Assembly (NCBI GenBank): GCA_031551875.1
Contig: JAVBNA010000015.1
Span: 1-64,000, forward strand
Origin: JAVBNA01 sp031551875
GTDB taxonomy: Bacteria > Bacillota > Clostridia > Oscillospirales > Acutalibacteraceae
DNA length: 64,000 nt
Direction of reading: 5' to 3'
In this document: positions 25,776 to 33,820 of the stretch, piece after piece
Layout of the letters: each line of letters starts with the position of its first letter
Position numbering within the stretch: the first letter of the stretch is position 1
Made by a program: the position numbers and the translations under genes
The notes under the pieces: generated by a model
What the model was told of the DNA's origin: nothing
Databases searched by the model: none
What the model saw: the letters and a program-made list of their open reading frames with translations, nothing else

Positions 25776-27047
25776 CTACCCAATACGGTCACAACGCATA
25801 TAGGGTAAAAGCGCCTCGGGAATGGTGACGCTGCCGTCGGCATTCTGATAATTTTCCAGAATGGCAGCCACCGTCCGGCCAATCGCAACGCCCGATCCGT
25901 TCAAGGTGTGCACGAGCTGTGCCTTGTCCTTGGGGTTGTCCTTATAGCGGATGGCCATGCGGCGCGCCTGGAAGTCCTCAAAATTAGAGCAGGAGGAAAT
26001 CTCACAGTAACGTCCGTAGGAGGGCATCCACACCTCAATGTCGTAGGTTTTGGCCGAGCTGAAGCCGATATCGCCCGTGCACAGGCAAACCACACGATAG
26101 GGCAGTCCGAGCGCCTGAAGGACGCGTTCGGCGTCGCCGGTCAACGCCTCAAGTTCCTCGTAGGAGTTTTCCGGTCGGGCAAACTTAACCAGCTCCACCT
26201 TGTTGAATTGGTGCTGCCGGATCAGACCGCGTGTGTCCCGTCCGGCAGATCCCGCTTCGGCGCGGAAGCAGGCAGAGTAAGCACAGTAGCGCAGGGGAAG
26301 GCTTCCGCCGTCCAGGATCTCATCGCGGTGCATGTTGGTCACAGGCACCTCTGCGGTAGGAATGAGAAAATAATCCATATTTTCCAGGTGAAAGGCGTCC
26401 TCTTCAAATTTGGGAAGCTGGCCGGTTCCGGTCATGGATGCACGATTCACCATAAAGGGCGGAAAAACTTCCGTATACCCGTGGTCGGTGTGTGTGTCCA
26501 GATAAAAACCGATGACCGCGCGTTCCAAGCGGGCACCCAATCCTTTGTAAAAATGAAAACGCGCACCGGTGACCTTAGCGGCTCTTTCGGGATCGAGAAT
26601 CCCTAGGTTGGAACCGATGTCCCAGTGCGCTTTCGGGTCAAATTCAAATTTCGTGGGCTCGCCCCAGCGGCGTACCTCCACGTTGTCCGCCTCATCCTTG
26701 CCGACCGGCGCACTTTTATGCGGAAGATTGGGAATGGAAAGAATAATATCCTGCTGTGCCGCTTCGAGTGTAGCAAGCTGCTCGTTCTCCGCTTTGATGG
26801 CGTCGGAAAGCTCTTTCATGCGTGCCATCAAAGCGGACGTATCCTGCCCTTCTTTTTTAAGACGCGGGATGTCTTTGCTTGCGGCGTTCTGTTCCGCTTT
26901 CATGCTTTCTGTGCGGGCGTTCAACTCCCGCCGCTTTGCGTCGATGGCCAGGATTTCATCAATCTCCCTGTCCATATCCTTGTTGCGGTTTTTCATCGCC
27001 GCTTTGACCAGCTCTGGGTTAGCCCGAATGGTTTTGATATCCAGCAT
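25776..27047 (-). CDS. serS: Seryl-tRNA synthetase
   Basis: A class II synthetase of 423 residues that charges tRNA-Ser. The N-terminal coiled-coil arm covers about residues 30-105. The catalytic core shows motif 2 (CFRAEAGSAGRDTRGLIRQHQFNKVELV) and motif 3 (LNGSGVAIGRTVAAILENYQ). AAGGAGAGGTAAAGA precedes the ATG. It follows parB by 13 bases and is apparently carried on the parA-parB transcript. No T-box leader is present upstream, so regulation by uncharged tRNA is not supported. Confidence 0.97.
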   Translation of the reverse strand: MLDIKTIRANPELVKAAMKNRNKDMDREIDEILAIDAKRRELNARTESMKAEQNAASKDIPRLKKEGQDTSALMARMKELSDAIKAENEQLATLEAAQQDIILSIPNLPHKSAPVGKDEADNVEVRRWGEPTKFEFDPKAHWDIGSNLGILDPERAAKVTGARFHFYKGLGARLERAVIGFYLDTHTDHGYTEVFPPFMVNRASMTGTGQLPKFEEDAFHLENMDYFLIPTAEVPVTNMHRDEILDGGSLPLRYCAYSACFRAEAGSAGRDTRGLIRQHQFNKVELVKFARPENSYEELEALTGDAERVLQALGLPYRVVCLCTGDIGFSSAKTYDIEVWMPSYGRYCEISSCSNFEDFQARRMAIRYKDNPKDKAQLVHTLNGSGVAIGRTVAAILENYQNADGSVTIPEALLPYMRCDRIG

Positions 27048-27060
27048 TCTTTACCTCTCC

Positions 27061-27924
27061 TTATCGAAAGCCGCCCGGTGTCGCTGCCAGCCGATTGGCA
27101 ATGTCAGCGAGATCCTGATGGCTGTAAAATTCTATCTCCAGCGTGCCGCGTTTGCTGACGCCGAGCACTTTAACCTTGCGCCCCAGCTCCTGTTGAAGCG
27201 CCAGCTCAACCTCATCAAAAAACTTGTCCCGGCGCGCTTTTTTTGGTTTTATGTATTCTGTCTTTGGACGCCCTGTTCGCTGGGTCATGCGCTCCAGCGC
27301 GCGCACAGACAAGTCCTGATCCACCACAGTATTGGCTGCTTTGACCATTTCCTCGGGCTCTTTGAACGCGAGTAGTGTGCGCCCATGTCCTGCGGAAAGT
27401 TTTCCGTCACGAAGCAGATTCAGACAAGGTTCAGGCAAATGTAAGAGGCGTAGGGAATTTGTCACCGTCGTGCGTCCCTTCCCCACCACGCGGGACACCT
27501 CGTCCTGCGTTAGTCCGTAGCTGTCCATCAGCTGTTTGTAGCCCTCCGCTTCTTCAAGAGGATTGAGATCCTCGCGTTGCAGGTTCTCAATCAAAGCTAG
27601 CTCCATCATTTCCTGATCAGTCATATCCCGAATGACAACGGGCACTTCGGTCAGTCCCGCACGGCGTGCCGCCCGCCAGCGGCGCTCACCCGCGACAAGC
27701 TGATAGCCGCCGTCCAAAATCGGACGGACTAAGAGCGGCTGGATGATGCCGTGCTGTGCAATGGAATCGGCCAGTTCAGTCAAAGCTTCTTCGTCAAACT
27801 CTTTGCGGGGCTGTCCTTTGTTGGGTTCAATTTCCGAAAGGCGCAGGGAGGTAATGCCGCTTTCGGTTACATTGTCGGTAAACAGAGCCTCAAGACCACG
27901 CCCTAATCCACTTTTTTTTGCCAC
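27061..27924 (-). CDS. parB: Chromosome partitioning protein ParB (Spo0J)
   Basis: A 287-residue CTP-dependent clamp that loads at parS and spreads near the origin. The N-terminus MAKKSGLGRGLEALF is the usual ParA-stimulating segment. The CTPase fold has the GERRWRAARRAG box and the ENLQREDLNPLEEAEGY motif. A helix-turn-helix (LTQDEVSRVVGKGRTTVTNSLRLLHLP) reads parS, and the C-terminal domain dimerises. Two perfect parS sites lie nearby. It is preceded by parA (12-base gap) and followed by serS. Confidence 0.96.
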   Translation of the reverse strand: MAKKSGLGRGLEALFTDNVTESGITSLRLSEIEPNKGQPRKEFDEEALTELADSIAQHGIIQPLLVRPILDGGYQLVAGERRWRAARRAGLTEVPVVIRDMTDQEMMELALIENLQREDLNPLEEAEGYKQLMDSYGLTQDEVSRVVGKGRTTVTNSLRLLHLPEPCLNLLRDGKLSAGHGRTLLAFKEPEEMVKAANTVVDQDLSVRALERMTQRTGRPKTEYIKPKKARRDKFFDEVELALQQELGRKVKVLGVSKRGTLEIEFYSHQDLADIANRLAATPGGFR

Positions 27925-27936
27925 GTATGCTCCCTC

Positions 27937-28704
27937 CTACTGTTTATTTTTACTGATCAGCTCGAGCGCCAGATTGGTGTATGCCAGGGCGCCCTTGGAA
28001 TTCCGGTCAAAATACAAAATGGGTTGACCAAAGCTGGGCGCTTCGGAAAGACGCACGGTTCGGGGAATAACCGTGGAAAAAACCTTCCGCGGAAAAAACC
28101 GTTTGACTTCGCCCACCACCTGCTGTGTCAGGTTCAGCCGCCCGTCGTACATGGTCAACAGTACACCCTCCAGCTCAAGCGTTTCATTGTACAGCTTCTT
28201 GACAGACTTGACCGTTACCATCAGCTGAGACAATCCTTCAAGCGCATAATATTCGCACTGAATGGGAACGAGTAGTGTATCGGCCGCACAAAGTGCATTG
28301 AGCGTAATAATTCCCAGAGAGGGCGGGCAGTCGATAAAAATATAGTCGTACTGATCGGCAATAGGTAATAATGCATTTTTTAAATTAGATTCCCGCCGTT
28401 CGAGCTCCACCAGCTCAATTTCCGCGCCTGCAAGCTGGATATTGGCAGGAATTACGTCCAAACTTTGAAAGGCCGTGTGTATAACAATGTCCTGAGCGGG
28501 CACGTTTCCAAGCAGGAGGTCATAGGAGGACAGCTCAACCTGACGTTTGTTGACACCCAACCCCCCGGTTGAGTTTCCCTGCGGATCAATGTCCACAAGC
28601 AGGACACGCATGCCCTGCGCTCCCATTGCGGCCGACAGGTTAACGGATGTCGTCGTCTTCCCCACGCCGCCTTTTTGGTTGGTAATGGCAATGGTTTTTC
28701 CCAT
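27937..28704 (-). CDS. parA: Chromosome partitioning ATPase ParA (Soj)
   Basis: A 255-residue deviant Walker ATPase. It begins MGKTIAITNQKGGVGKTTTSVNLSA (signature Lys and P-loop) and contains VLLVDIDPQGNSTGGLG and FIDCPPSLGIITLNAL. It works with ParB to position origins, and Soj-type proteins also modulate DnaA. The start at 28704 follows AAAGGGGGGCAAAGC. A good promoter lies about 30 bases upstream, so parA-parB-serS form an operon separate from noc. Confidence 0.96.
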   Translation of the reverse strand: MGKTIAITNQKGGVGKTTTSVNLSAAMGAQGMRVLLVDIDPQGNSTGGLGVNKRQVELSSYDLLLGNVPAQDIVIHTAFQSLDVIPANIQLAGAEIELVELERRESNLKNALLPIADQYDYIFIDCPPSLGIITLNALCAADTLLVPIQCEYYALEGLSQLMVTVKSVKKLYNETLELEGVLLTMYDGRLNLTQQVVGEVKRFFPRKVFSTVIPRTVRLSEAPSFGQPILYFDRNSKGALAYTNLALELISKNKQ

Positions 28705-28732
28705 GCTTTGCCCCCCTTTACATGTTCTCTTT

Positions 28733-28762
28733 ATTATAGCACAAAGGGCACCGTGAATGCAA
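28733..28762 (-). promoter_or_regulatory. parA-parB-serS promoter
   Basis: On the minus strand TTGCAT (28762-28757) and TATAAT (28738-28733) are separated by 18 bases. The promoter begins 20 bases beyond the noc terminator that carries parS. Confidence 0.75.
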
Positions 28763-28781
28763 CCAATCCGACAAAGAAAGA

Positions 28782-28827
28782 GCCCTGCACACAGAATGTT
28801 CCACGTGAAACATTCTGTGTGCAGGGC
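28782..28827 (-). terminator. noc terminator with parS as its loop
   Basis: Arms 28782-28800 and 28809-28827 are fully complementary (19 bp). On the minus strand the hairpin is followed by TCTTTCTTTG. It lies 15 bases past the noc stop, and its apex is the parS palindrome. Confidence 0.75.
28797..28812. promoter_or_regulatory. parS: parS site 1
   Basis: TGTTCCACGTGAAACA is the canonical 16-bp parS bound by ParB. It lies between noc and parA, nested in the terminator hairpin, about 4.7 kb from oriC. Confidence 0.95.
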
Positions 28828-28842
28828 ATAAAATCAGTAAAA

Positions 28843-29664
28843 TTATCCTACTTTGGACAGGGAGGCTTTTTTAGAAATGCGCACAACATATTCAATAAAA
28901 TCATCGGTTTCATTTTGTACCGCCTCCGCATTGATACCGCTTTGGCGCATGGTATCAATTGCGCGGGAGACAGTATTGATAAAAATTCGCACATCTTTTA
29001 GTACAAACTTTTGTGCACCGCTGCGATGGGAAGTAAAAATGCCCAGATTCATTTTCTCAATCATGCGCTCGGTTTCGGCGACATTGAGGCCGCCGTCAAT
29101 AATCTCTGCCAGCGCCCGCTGACGGAGTGTTTCATCATGCAGGCGAAGCAGTGCGCGGGCGTGCCGTTCAGTCAAAAGCTCCTGCAAAATCAGCGCCCGG
29201 TCTTGTTCGGACAGCTTTAGTAAACGTAATTTGTTAGCGATTGTAGATTGCTTTTTGCCCAGGCGCTGTGCGACATCTTCCTGAGTAATGTTCCAGGTTT
29301 CGATCAAGTTGGCAATGCCCTCCGCCTCCTCAAAGAAATGCAGGTCAGAGCGCTGAAGGTTTTCAGTCAACGCCAGAATCGCTGATTTCTGATCATCAGC
29401 GGTGACAACGATACAGGGAACCGTAGCAAGTCCTAAGGAAATGGAAGCACGCAGCCGGCGCTCTCCTGCAATCAATTCAAATCGGTTGCTTTTGTTGAGT
29501 TTTCGCACAGTCAGCGGTTGTAAAATCCCATTTGCCTCAATGCTTAGTGCAAGGCTTTCCATTTCGCTTTCCAAAAAGTTTTTGCGCGGCTGGGAACGAT
29601 TCGGGACAATATGTTGAATTGAAATTTGATGTACGTGCGCTGATTTAAACGTAAACAAACCCAT
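28843..29664 (-). CDS. noc: Nucleoid occlusion protein Noc (ParB-like)
   Basis: A 273-residue ParB paralogue. IVPNRSQPRKNF, the CTP-binding GERRLRASISLG and ENLQRSDLHFFEEAEG motifs, and the helix-turn-helix ITQEDVAQRLGKKQSTIANKLRLLKLS are all present. Its place between rsmG and parA is the usual one for noc. Noc prevents division over the nucleoid, and in Bacillus needs a membrane-binding N-terminal helix. Here the N-terminus is only MGLFTFKSAHVHQIS, about 25 residues shorter, so membrane targeting may differ. It could alternatively act as a second ParB at the same parS sites. Confidence 0.85.
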   Translation of the reverse strand: MGLFTFKSAHVHQISIQHIVPNRSQPRKNFLESEMESLALSIEANGILQPLTVRKLNKSNRFELIAGERRLRASISLGLATVPCIVVTADDQKSAILALTENLQRSDLHFFEEAEGIANLIETWNITQEDVAQRLGKKQSTIANKLRLLKLSEQDRALILQELLTERHARALLRLHDETLRQRALAEIIDGGLNVAETERMIEKMNLGIFTSHRSGAQKFVLKDVRIFINTVSRAIDTMRQSGINAEAVQNETDDFIEYVVRISKKASLSKVG

Positions 29665-29760
29665 ACGCCTCCTTTACACCCGGTAGTATAACATAGAGGC
29701 CTTACACATTTTGGCGGAATATGCGTACAGAAAAAAGACTATTATGAAAAATACGGCGTC

Positions 29761-30474
29761 TTAAAGCGGAGACTTGACTATTTTTGAAGCATGACGCGGA
29801 TATTTGGAATGTATTTCGTGTATTTTTTTTATGCATAATACGGCGCGTTCTCCGCCCTCGGACAGCGTGTATTGGTAAACATCGGTAAGCTCACCGCCAA
29901 GCTGGGCGAGCGCCGACTCTGATCTGGCTAATTCATCTTGATAGGAAGGACCTTTCATGGCAAGAAAATAGCCGCCGACACGCACAAAGGGCAGACAGTA
30001 TTCGCACAACACAGGTAAATCGCTGACCGCACGTGCTGTGGCAATGTCATACTGCTCCCGGTGAGCCTCTTGGCGCGAGACTTCTTCCGCGCGCCCATGC
30101 ACATAGGCGGCGGAGATGCCCAGTGTAGCGCAGAGCGATTGTAAAAAAGTCAGGCGTTTTTGTAAGCTGTCCAGAAGGGTCAGAGTCAAGTCCGGCCGCA
30201 TAATTTTAAGTGGGATGCCCGGAAATCCGGCGCCCGTTCCAATATCAATCAGTTTAAGGTTTTTTTGAGCAGAAAAAGCGTGCAGTACAGCAATGCTGTC
30301 TGCAAAATGCTTGTCGGCCATTTGTATAGGGTCAAGAATTGCGGTCAGGTTCATGCGCGTGTTCCAGTCGGTCAGCGTAGCGGCATACGTTTCAAAATAA
30401 GAAAGCTGTTCGGAGGAAAGAATAACACCGAAATCCTGACACGCGTTCTCAAGATGACTCAAAAACTTACTCAT
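29761..30474 (-). CDS. rsmG: 16S rRNA (guanine527-N7)-methyltransferase RsmG
   Basis: An SAM-dependent methyltransferase (237 residues) acting on G527 of 16S rRNA. It shows the SAM-binding LIDIGTGAGFPGIPLKI motif, LLDSLQKRLTFLQ, VHGRAEEVSR and the TARAVSDLPVLCEYCLPFV signature. ATG 30474 is chosen: it overlaps the mnmG stop as ATGA and is preceded by AAGGAGAATGGAG. The earlier in-frame start lies inside mnmG. The gidA-gidB (mnmG-rsmG) pairing is standard near oriC. Confidence 0.96.
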   Translation of the reverse strand: MSKFLSHLENACQDFGVILSSEQLSYFETYAATLTDWNTRMNLTAILDPIQMADKHFADSIAVLHAFSAQKNLKLIDIGTGAGFPGIPLKIMRPDLTLTLLDSLQKRLTFLQSLCATLGISAAYVHGRAEEVSRQEAHREQYDIATARAVSDLPVLCEYCLPFVRVGGYFLAMKGPSYQDELARSESALAQLGGELTDVYQYTLSEGGERAVLCIKKIHEIHSKYPRHASKIVKSPL

Positions 30475-32348
30475 TCTCCATTCTCCTTCCAGCGGCTCAG
30501 CCAAATCATCAGCACCGAGAGATCGGCAGGACTGACGCCGGAAATGCGTGAGGCCTGTCCCAGATTGGCAGGGCGAATTTTGTTGAGCTTTTCACGCGCC
30601 TCAAGCCGTAGGCCGGATATGACGGAAAAGTCCGTGATGCCTGCCAATGTTTTTGACTCCAGACGGCGCATCTCATCAATCTGTGCGCTTTGACGCTTAA
30701 TGTAACCCTCATATTTTATTTCAATCTCAGTTTTCTCAATGACGGTGCAAGGTAAATCAGGACGATCTGTGTCAAAGGGTGTCAAATCGGCATATGAAAT
30801 TTCCGGACGCCGCATCAAATCTGCGAGCCGAACACCTGTTGTCACAGGAGATGTTCCACGTGAAACAAGCAGCTCATTGATGCCTGAGACAGGGGAAAGG
30901 GTGGTCGTGCGCAATCGTTTCAGTTCCCTTTCCTTCTGATCAGTTTGCTCTAGGAAGCGTTGCCATTTGGCCTCTCCGACCAAACCAATTTTCTGTCCAA
31001 TTGGGATCAACCGCTCATCCGCATTATCCTGGCGAAGAACCAAGCGGTATTCCGAACGTGAGGTCATCATCCGGTAAGGGTCGGATACTCCCTTGGTGAC
31101 AAGATCGTCAATGAGCGTACCAATATAGGAGCTGGCGCGGTCGAGTGTCAGAAGCGGATTGTCTTGTACCAGACGTGCGGCATTGATTCCGGCGATTAAT
31201 CCCTGTGCGGCGGCCTCCTCATAGCCGGAGCTTCCATTAAACTGCCCGGCGCCGAAAAGAGCGCTCTGATCCATGAATTCCAGCGTGGCGTTTAGTTGCA
31301 GCGGATCCACGCAATCGTACTCAATGGCATACGCGGTGCGCATGACAATCACGTGCTCAAGGCCGGGAATGGAGCGGTAAAAAGCCAACTGCACGTCTTC
31401 AGGCAGGGAAGAGGACAGCCCCTGCAAATAAAGCTCCTCCGTTTCCAGTCCGCACGGCTCGATAAAAACCTGATGGCGCTCCTTTTCGGAAAACCGCACA
31501 ATTTTATCCTCCAGACTGGGGCAGTAGCGCGGTCCGATTCCCTCAATTTTCCCCCCATAAAGCGGCGAGCGATGAAGGTTTTTCAAAATAATTGCTTTGG
31601 TTTCGGGCGACGTCCAGGTCATGTGGCATACCGACCGATTCACAAGAGGTGTCACGGTGTCAAAGGAAAAGGGCACGACCGGGTCATCCCCCTCCTGCAC
31701 CTCAAGATGCGAAAAATCAACACTGGAGCGCAGCACACGGGCCGGAGTCCCGGTTTTAAATCGGCGCAAAGAGAGTCCCAGCCGCCGCAGCGGTTCAGAC
31801 AAAAACGCGGCGGGGAACATCCCGTCCGGCCCGCTTTCATAGGAAATATCGCCGATGTAGATCTTTCCTGATAGAAAGGTTCCTGTGGCGAGTATGACGG
31901 TGCGCGACTGATAGATTGCCCCCATGCGGGTGACCGTTTCCCATCCGTCCTCACCTTTTCGCAGGTCGACGATTTCCGCCTGGCGCAAATGGACGCCCGG
32001 CTGGGTTTCCAGCGCATGCTTCATATAAGCGCTGTAGGCGCGGCGATCAATCTGGGCGCGTAAGCTGTGCACGGCAGGGCCCTTGCCCCGGTTGAGCATG
32101 CGCGACTGAATGAGCGAGGCGTCTGCGGCCCGCCCCATCTCGCCGCCCAGCGCGTCCAGCTCACGCACCAGATGCCCCTTGGCCGTCCCGCCGATGGAGG
32201 GGTTACAGGGCAGATTCCCCACCGCATCCAAGTTGATGGTGAAAATGGCGACCGAACAGCCCAGCCGCGCACCGGCCAGCGCGGCCTCAATGCCTGCATG
32301 TCCGGCGCCGATCACCACGATGTCATAGCTTCCCGCGTTGTATTCCAT
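30471..32348 (-). CDS. mnmG: tRNA uridine-5-carboxymethylaminomethyl modification enzyme MnmG
   Basis: An FAD-dependent partner of MnmE, 625 residues, that modifies U34 of certain tRNAs. It shows the dinucleotide-binding VVIGAGHAGIEAALAGARLG, CNPSIGGTAKGHLVRE with its conserved Cys, and a second FAD motif ATGTFLSGKIYIGD. The C-terminal domain contains GVSPADLSVLMIWL. ATG 32348, preceded by AGTAGGAGTAAGT, is preferred to an earlier in-frame start. A perfect parS site is embedded in the coding sequence. Confidence 0.97.
   Translation of the reverse strand: MEYNAGSYDIVVIGAGHAGIEAALAGARLGCSVAIFTINLDAVGNLPCNPSIGGTAKGHLVRELDALGGEMGRAADASLIQSRMLNRGKGPAVHSLRAQIDRRAYSAYMKHALETQPGVHLRQAEIVDLRKGEDGWETVTRMGAIYQSRTVILATGTFLSGKIYIGDISYESGPDGMFPAAFLSEPLRRLGLSLRRFKTGTPARVLRSSVDFSHLEVQEGDDPVVPFSFDTVTPLVNRSVCHMTWTSPETKAIILKNLHRSPLYGGKIEGIGPRYCPSLEDKIVRFSEKERHQVFIEPCGLETEELYLQGLSSSLPEDVQLAFYRSIPGLEHVIVMRTAYAIEYDCVDPLQLNATLEFMDQSALFGAGQFNGSSGYEEAAAQGLIAGINAARLVQDNPLLTLDRASSYIGTLIDDLVTKGVSDPYRMMTSRSEYRLVLRQDNADERLIPIGQKIGLVGEAKWQRFLEQTDQKERELKRLRTTTLSPVSGINELLVSRGTSPVTTGVRLADLMRRPEISYADLTPFDTDRPDLPCTVIEKTEIEIKYEGYIKRQSAQIDEMRRLESKTLAGITDFSVISGLRLEAREKLNKIRPANLGQASRISGVSPADLSVLMIWLSRWKENGE
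30852..30867. promoter_or_regulatory. parS: parS site 2, inside mnmG
   Basis: TGTTCCACGTGAAACA is identical to parS site 1 and lies in the 3' third of mnmG, 6.8 kb from oriC. Its perfect match inside coding sequence makes chance unlikely. Confidence 0.93.
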
Positions 32349-32356
32349 ACTTACTC

Positions 32357-33724
32357 CTACTTTCCCACACAAAACCGAGAGAACACGTCCTCGACCACCG
32401 CCTCAGTCACCGATTCGCCCGTCAGGGAGAGCAGTGCGGCGATGGCCTCGTCAATCGACACGTTGATCGCGTCGAGCGTCATACCCATATTCAGATCAAC
32501 TCGCGCGCCCTTGACGGCCGTGTGTGCGCGCAAGGCGGCGTCCCGCTGCCGTTCGGTGGCCAAAACGCCTTCGTCGGCCTGCAAGCCTGAGGTCAAAAAT
32601 AGCGCCTCAACCTGTTTTGTCAGTTCTTCCACGCCCAACCCCTCGTGGGCAGAAATATATACAATATGTTTAAAGCTACTTTTTATATACGATTCGTCTA
32701 CTTGCTTCGGTAAATCGCTCTTGTTGACAATCGCGATTACCCGGTCGATCGGAAGCGCCTCGATCAGTAAGTGATCATCGGGTGTCAGCGGCTCGGACGA
32801 GTCAAAAACCGCCAAAATCAGCTGGGCGGTGCGCAGCCGGCTGTGGGCGCGGTCAACCCCGATGCGCTCCACGTCGTCCTCCGTGTTCCGGATCCCCGCG
32901 GTGTCGGCGAGGCGCAGCAGCACGTCGCCCAGACGCACGGTTTCCTCCACAATGTCTCGGGTGGTTCCGGCGATGGGTGTGACGATGCTTTTCTCACAGC
33001 CCGCAAGCAGGTTCATGAGCGTGGACTTGCCCACGTTGGGGCGTCCCACAATCACCGTTTCCACCCCCTCGCGCACCACGCGCCCGGCGTCAAATCCCGT
33101 GAGCAGGGTCTCCAGGGCCTCTTCAGCGTTTTGCAACACGTCGCCCAGCGCGTCGTTTCCCAGCTCGGGGATGTCGTCGTCGGGAAAATCCACCCAGGCC
33201 GAAAGCTGGGCAGCGGCGGAGACCAGGGCTTCGCGGATGATTGTGATACGACGGTACAGAGCACCCTCGCGCGCGGAAAAGGCCATACGGGCGGCTGCTT
33301 CGCCCTGTGCTCCAATGAGATCCATCACCGACTCCGCCTGTGTGAGCGTCATTTTGCCGTTTAAAAAGGCGCGTTTGGTGAATTCCCCCGGCGGCGCAGG
33401 GACGGCGCCGCTTTCCAGCACGGTGCGCAGCACCCGCTTGGTGTTGTACAGCCCGCCGTGACAGCTCAGCTCCACCACATCCTCACCGGTGTAGCTTTTG
33501 GGTGCACGGAACACTGTGGCAACCGCTTCATCGAGATACCGCCCCTCCGCTGTCTGTACGTGCCCAAAGGCGCAGGTATACCCGCGAAGCTGTGACAGCG
33601 GCTTTCCGGCGACCGGCGCAAAGACTCTGTCTGCAATCTCAAGGGCACGGTCGCCGGAAATGCGGATTATGCCGATCCCGCCCGGTGCATGCGGCGTCGA
33701 AATTGCGGCTACGGTTGTGCTCAT
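32357..33724 (-). CDS. mnmE: tRNA modification GTPase MnmE
   Basis: A 455-residue GTPase that works with MnmG on wobble uridines. The N-terminal formyl-THF-binding domain begins TVAAISTPHAPGGIGIIRISG. The inserted G domain has GRPNVGKSTLMN, GTTRDIVEE, DTAGIR and NKSD. The C-terminus FCVGK supplies the conserved Cys of the family. GGAGGGCTTCCC precedes ATG 33724. It is 8 bases upstream of mnmG. A hairpin lies between it and khpB. Confidence 0.97.
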   Translation of the reverse strand: MSTTVAAISTPHAPGGIGIIRISGDRALEIADRVFAPVAGKPLSQLRGYTCAFGHVQTAEGRYLDEAVATVFRAPKSYTGEDVVELSCHGGLYNTKRVLRTVLESGAVPAPPGEFTKRAFLNGKMTLTQAESVMDLIGAQGEAAARMAFSAREGALYRRITIIREALVSAAAQLSAWVDFPDDDIPELGNDALGDVLQNAEEALETLLTGFDAGRVVREGVETVIVGRPNVGKSTLMNLLAGCEKSIVTPIAGTTRDIVEETVRLGDVLLRLADTAGIRNTEDDVERIGVDRAHSRLRTAQLILAVFDSSEPLTPDDHLLIEALPIDRVIAIVNKSDLPKQVDESYIKSSFKHIVYISAHEGLGVEELTKQVEALFLTSGLQADEGVLATERQRDAALRAHTAVKGARVDLNMGMTLDAINVSIDEAIAALLSLTGESVTEAVVEDVFSRFCVGK

Positions 33725-33747
33725 GGGAAGCCCTCCTTATGAAAAAG

Positions 33748-33773
33748 GAAAGACCCTCGGTTGAGGGCCTTTC
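33748..33773 (-). terminator. Hairpin terminator or attenuator between khpB and mnmE
   Basis: GAAAGACCCTC (33748-33758) pairs with GAGGGCCTTTC (33763-33773). On the minus strand the stem is followed by CTTTTTC, just before the mnmE binding site. It may stop part of the transcription from the rpmH promoter. Confidence 0.65.
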
Positions 33774-33820
33774 TTACAGGCGTCACGCAAGACGGCCAAT
33801 CGGTTTCAAAAACTGCCGCG

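Noticed and set aside
27048..27060. T-box riboswitch before serS (and before hisS at 60422-60457)
   Set aside because: Both leaders are far too short for a T-box, and no T-box sequence is seen.
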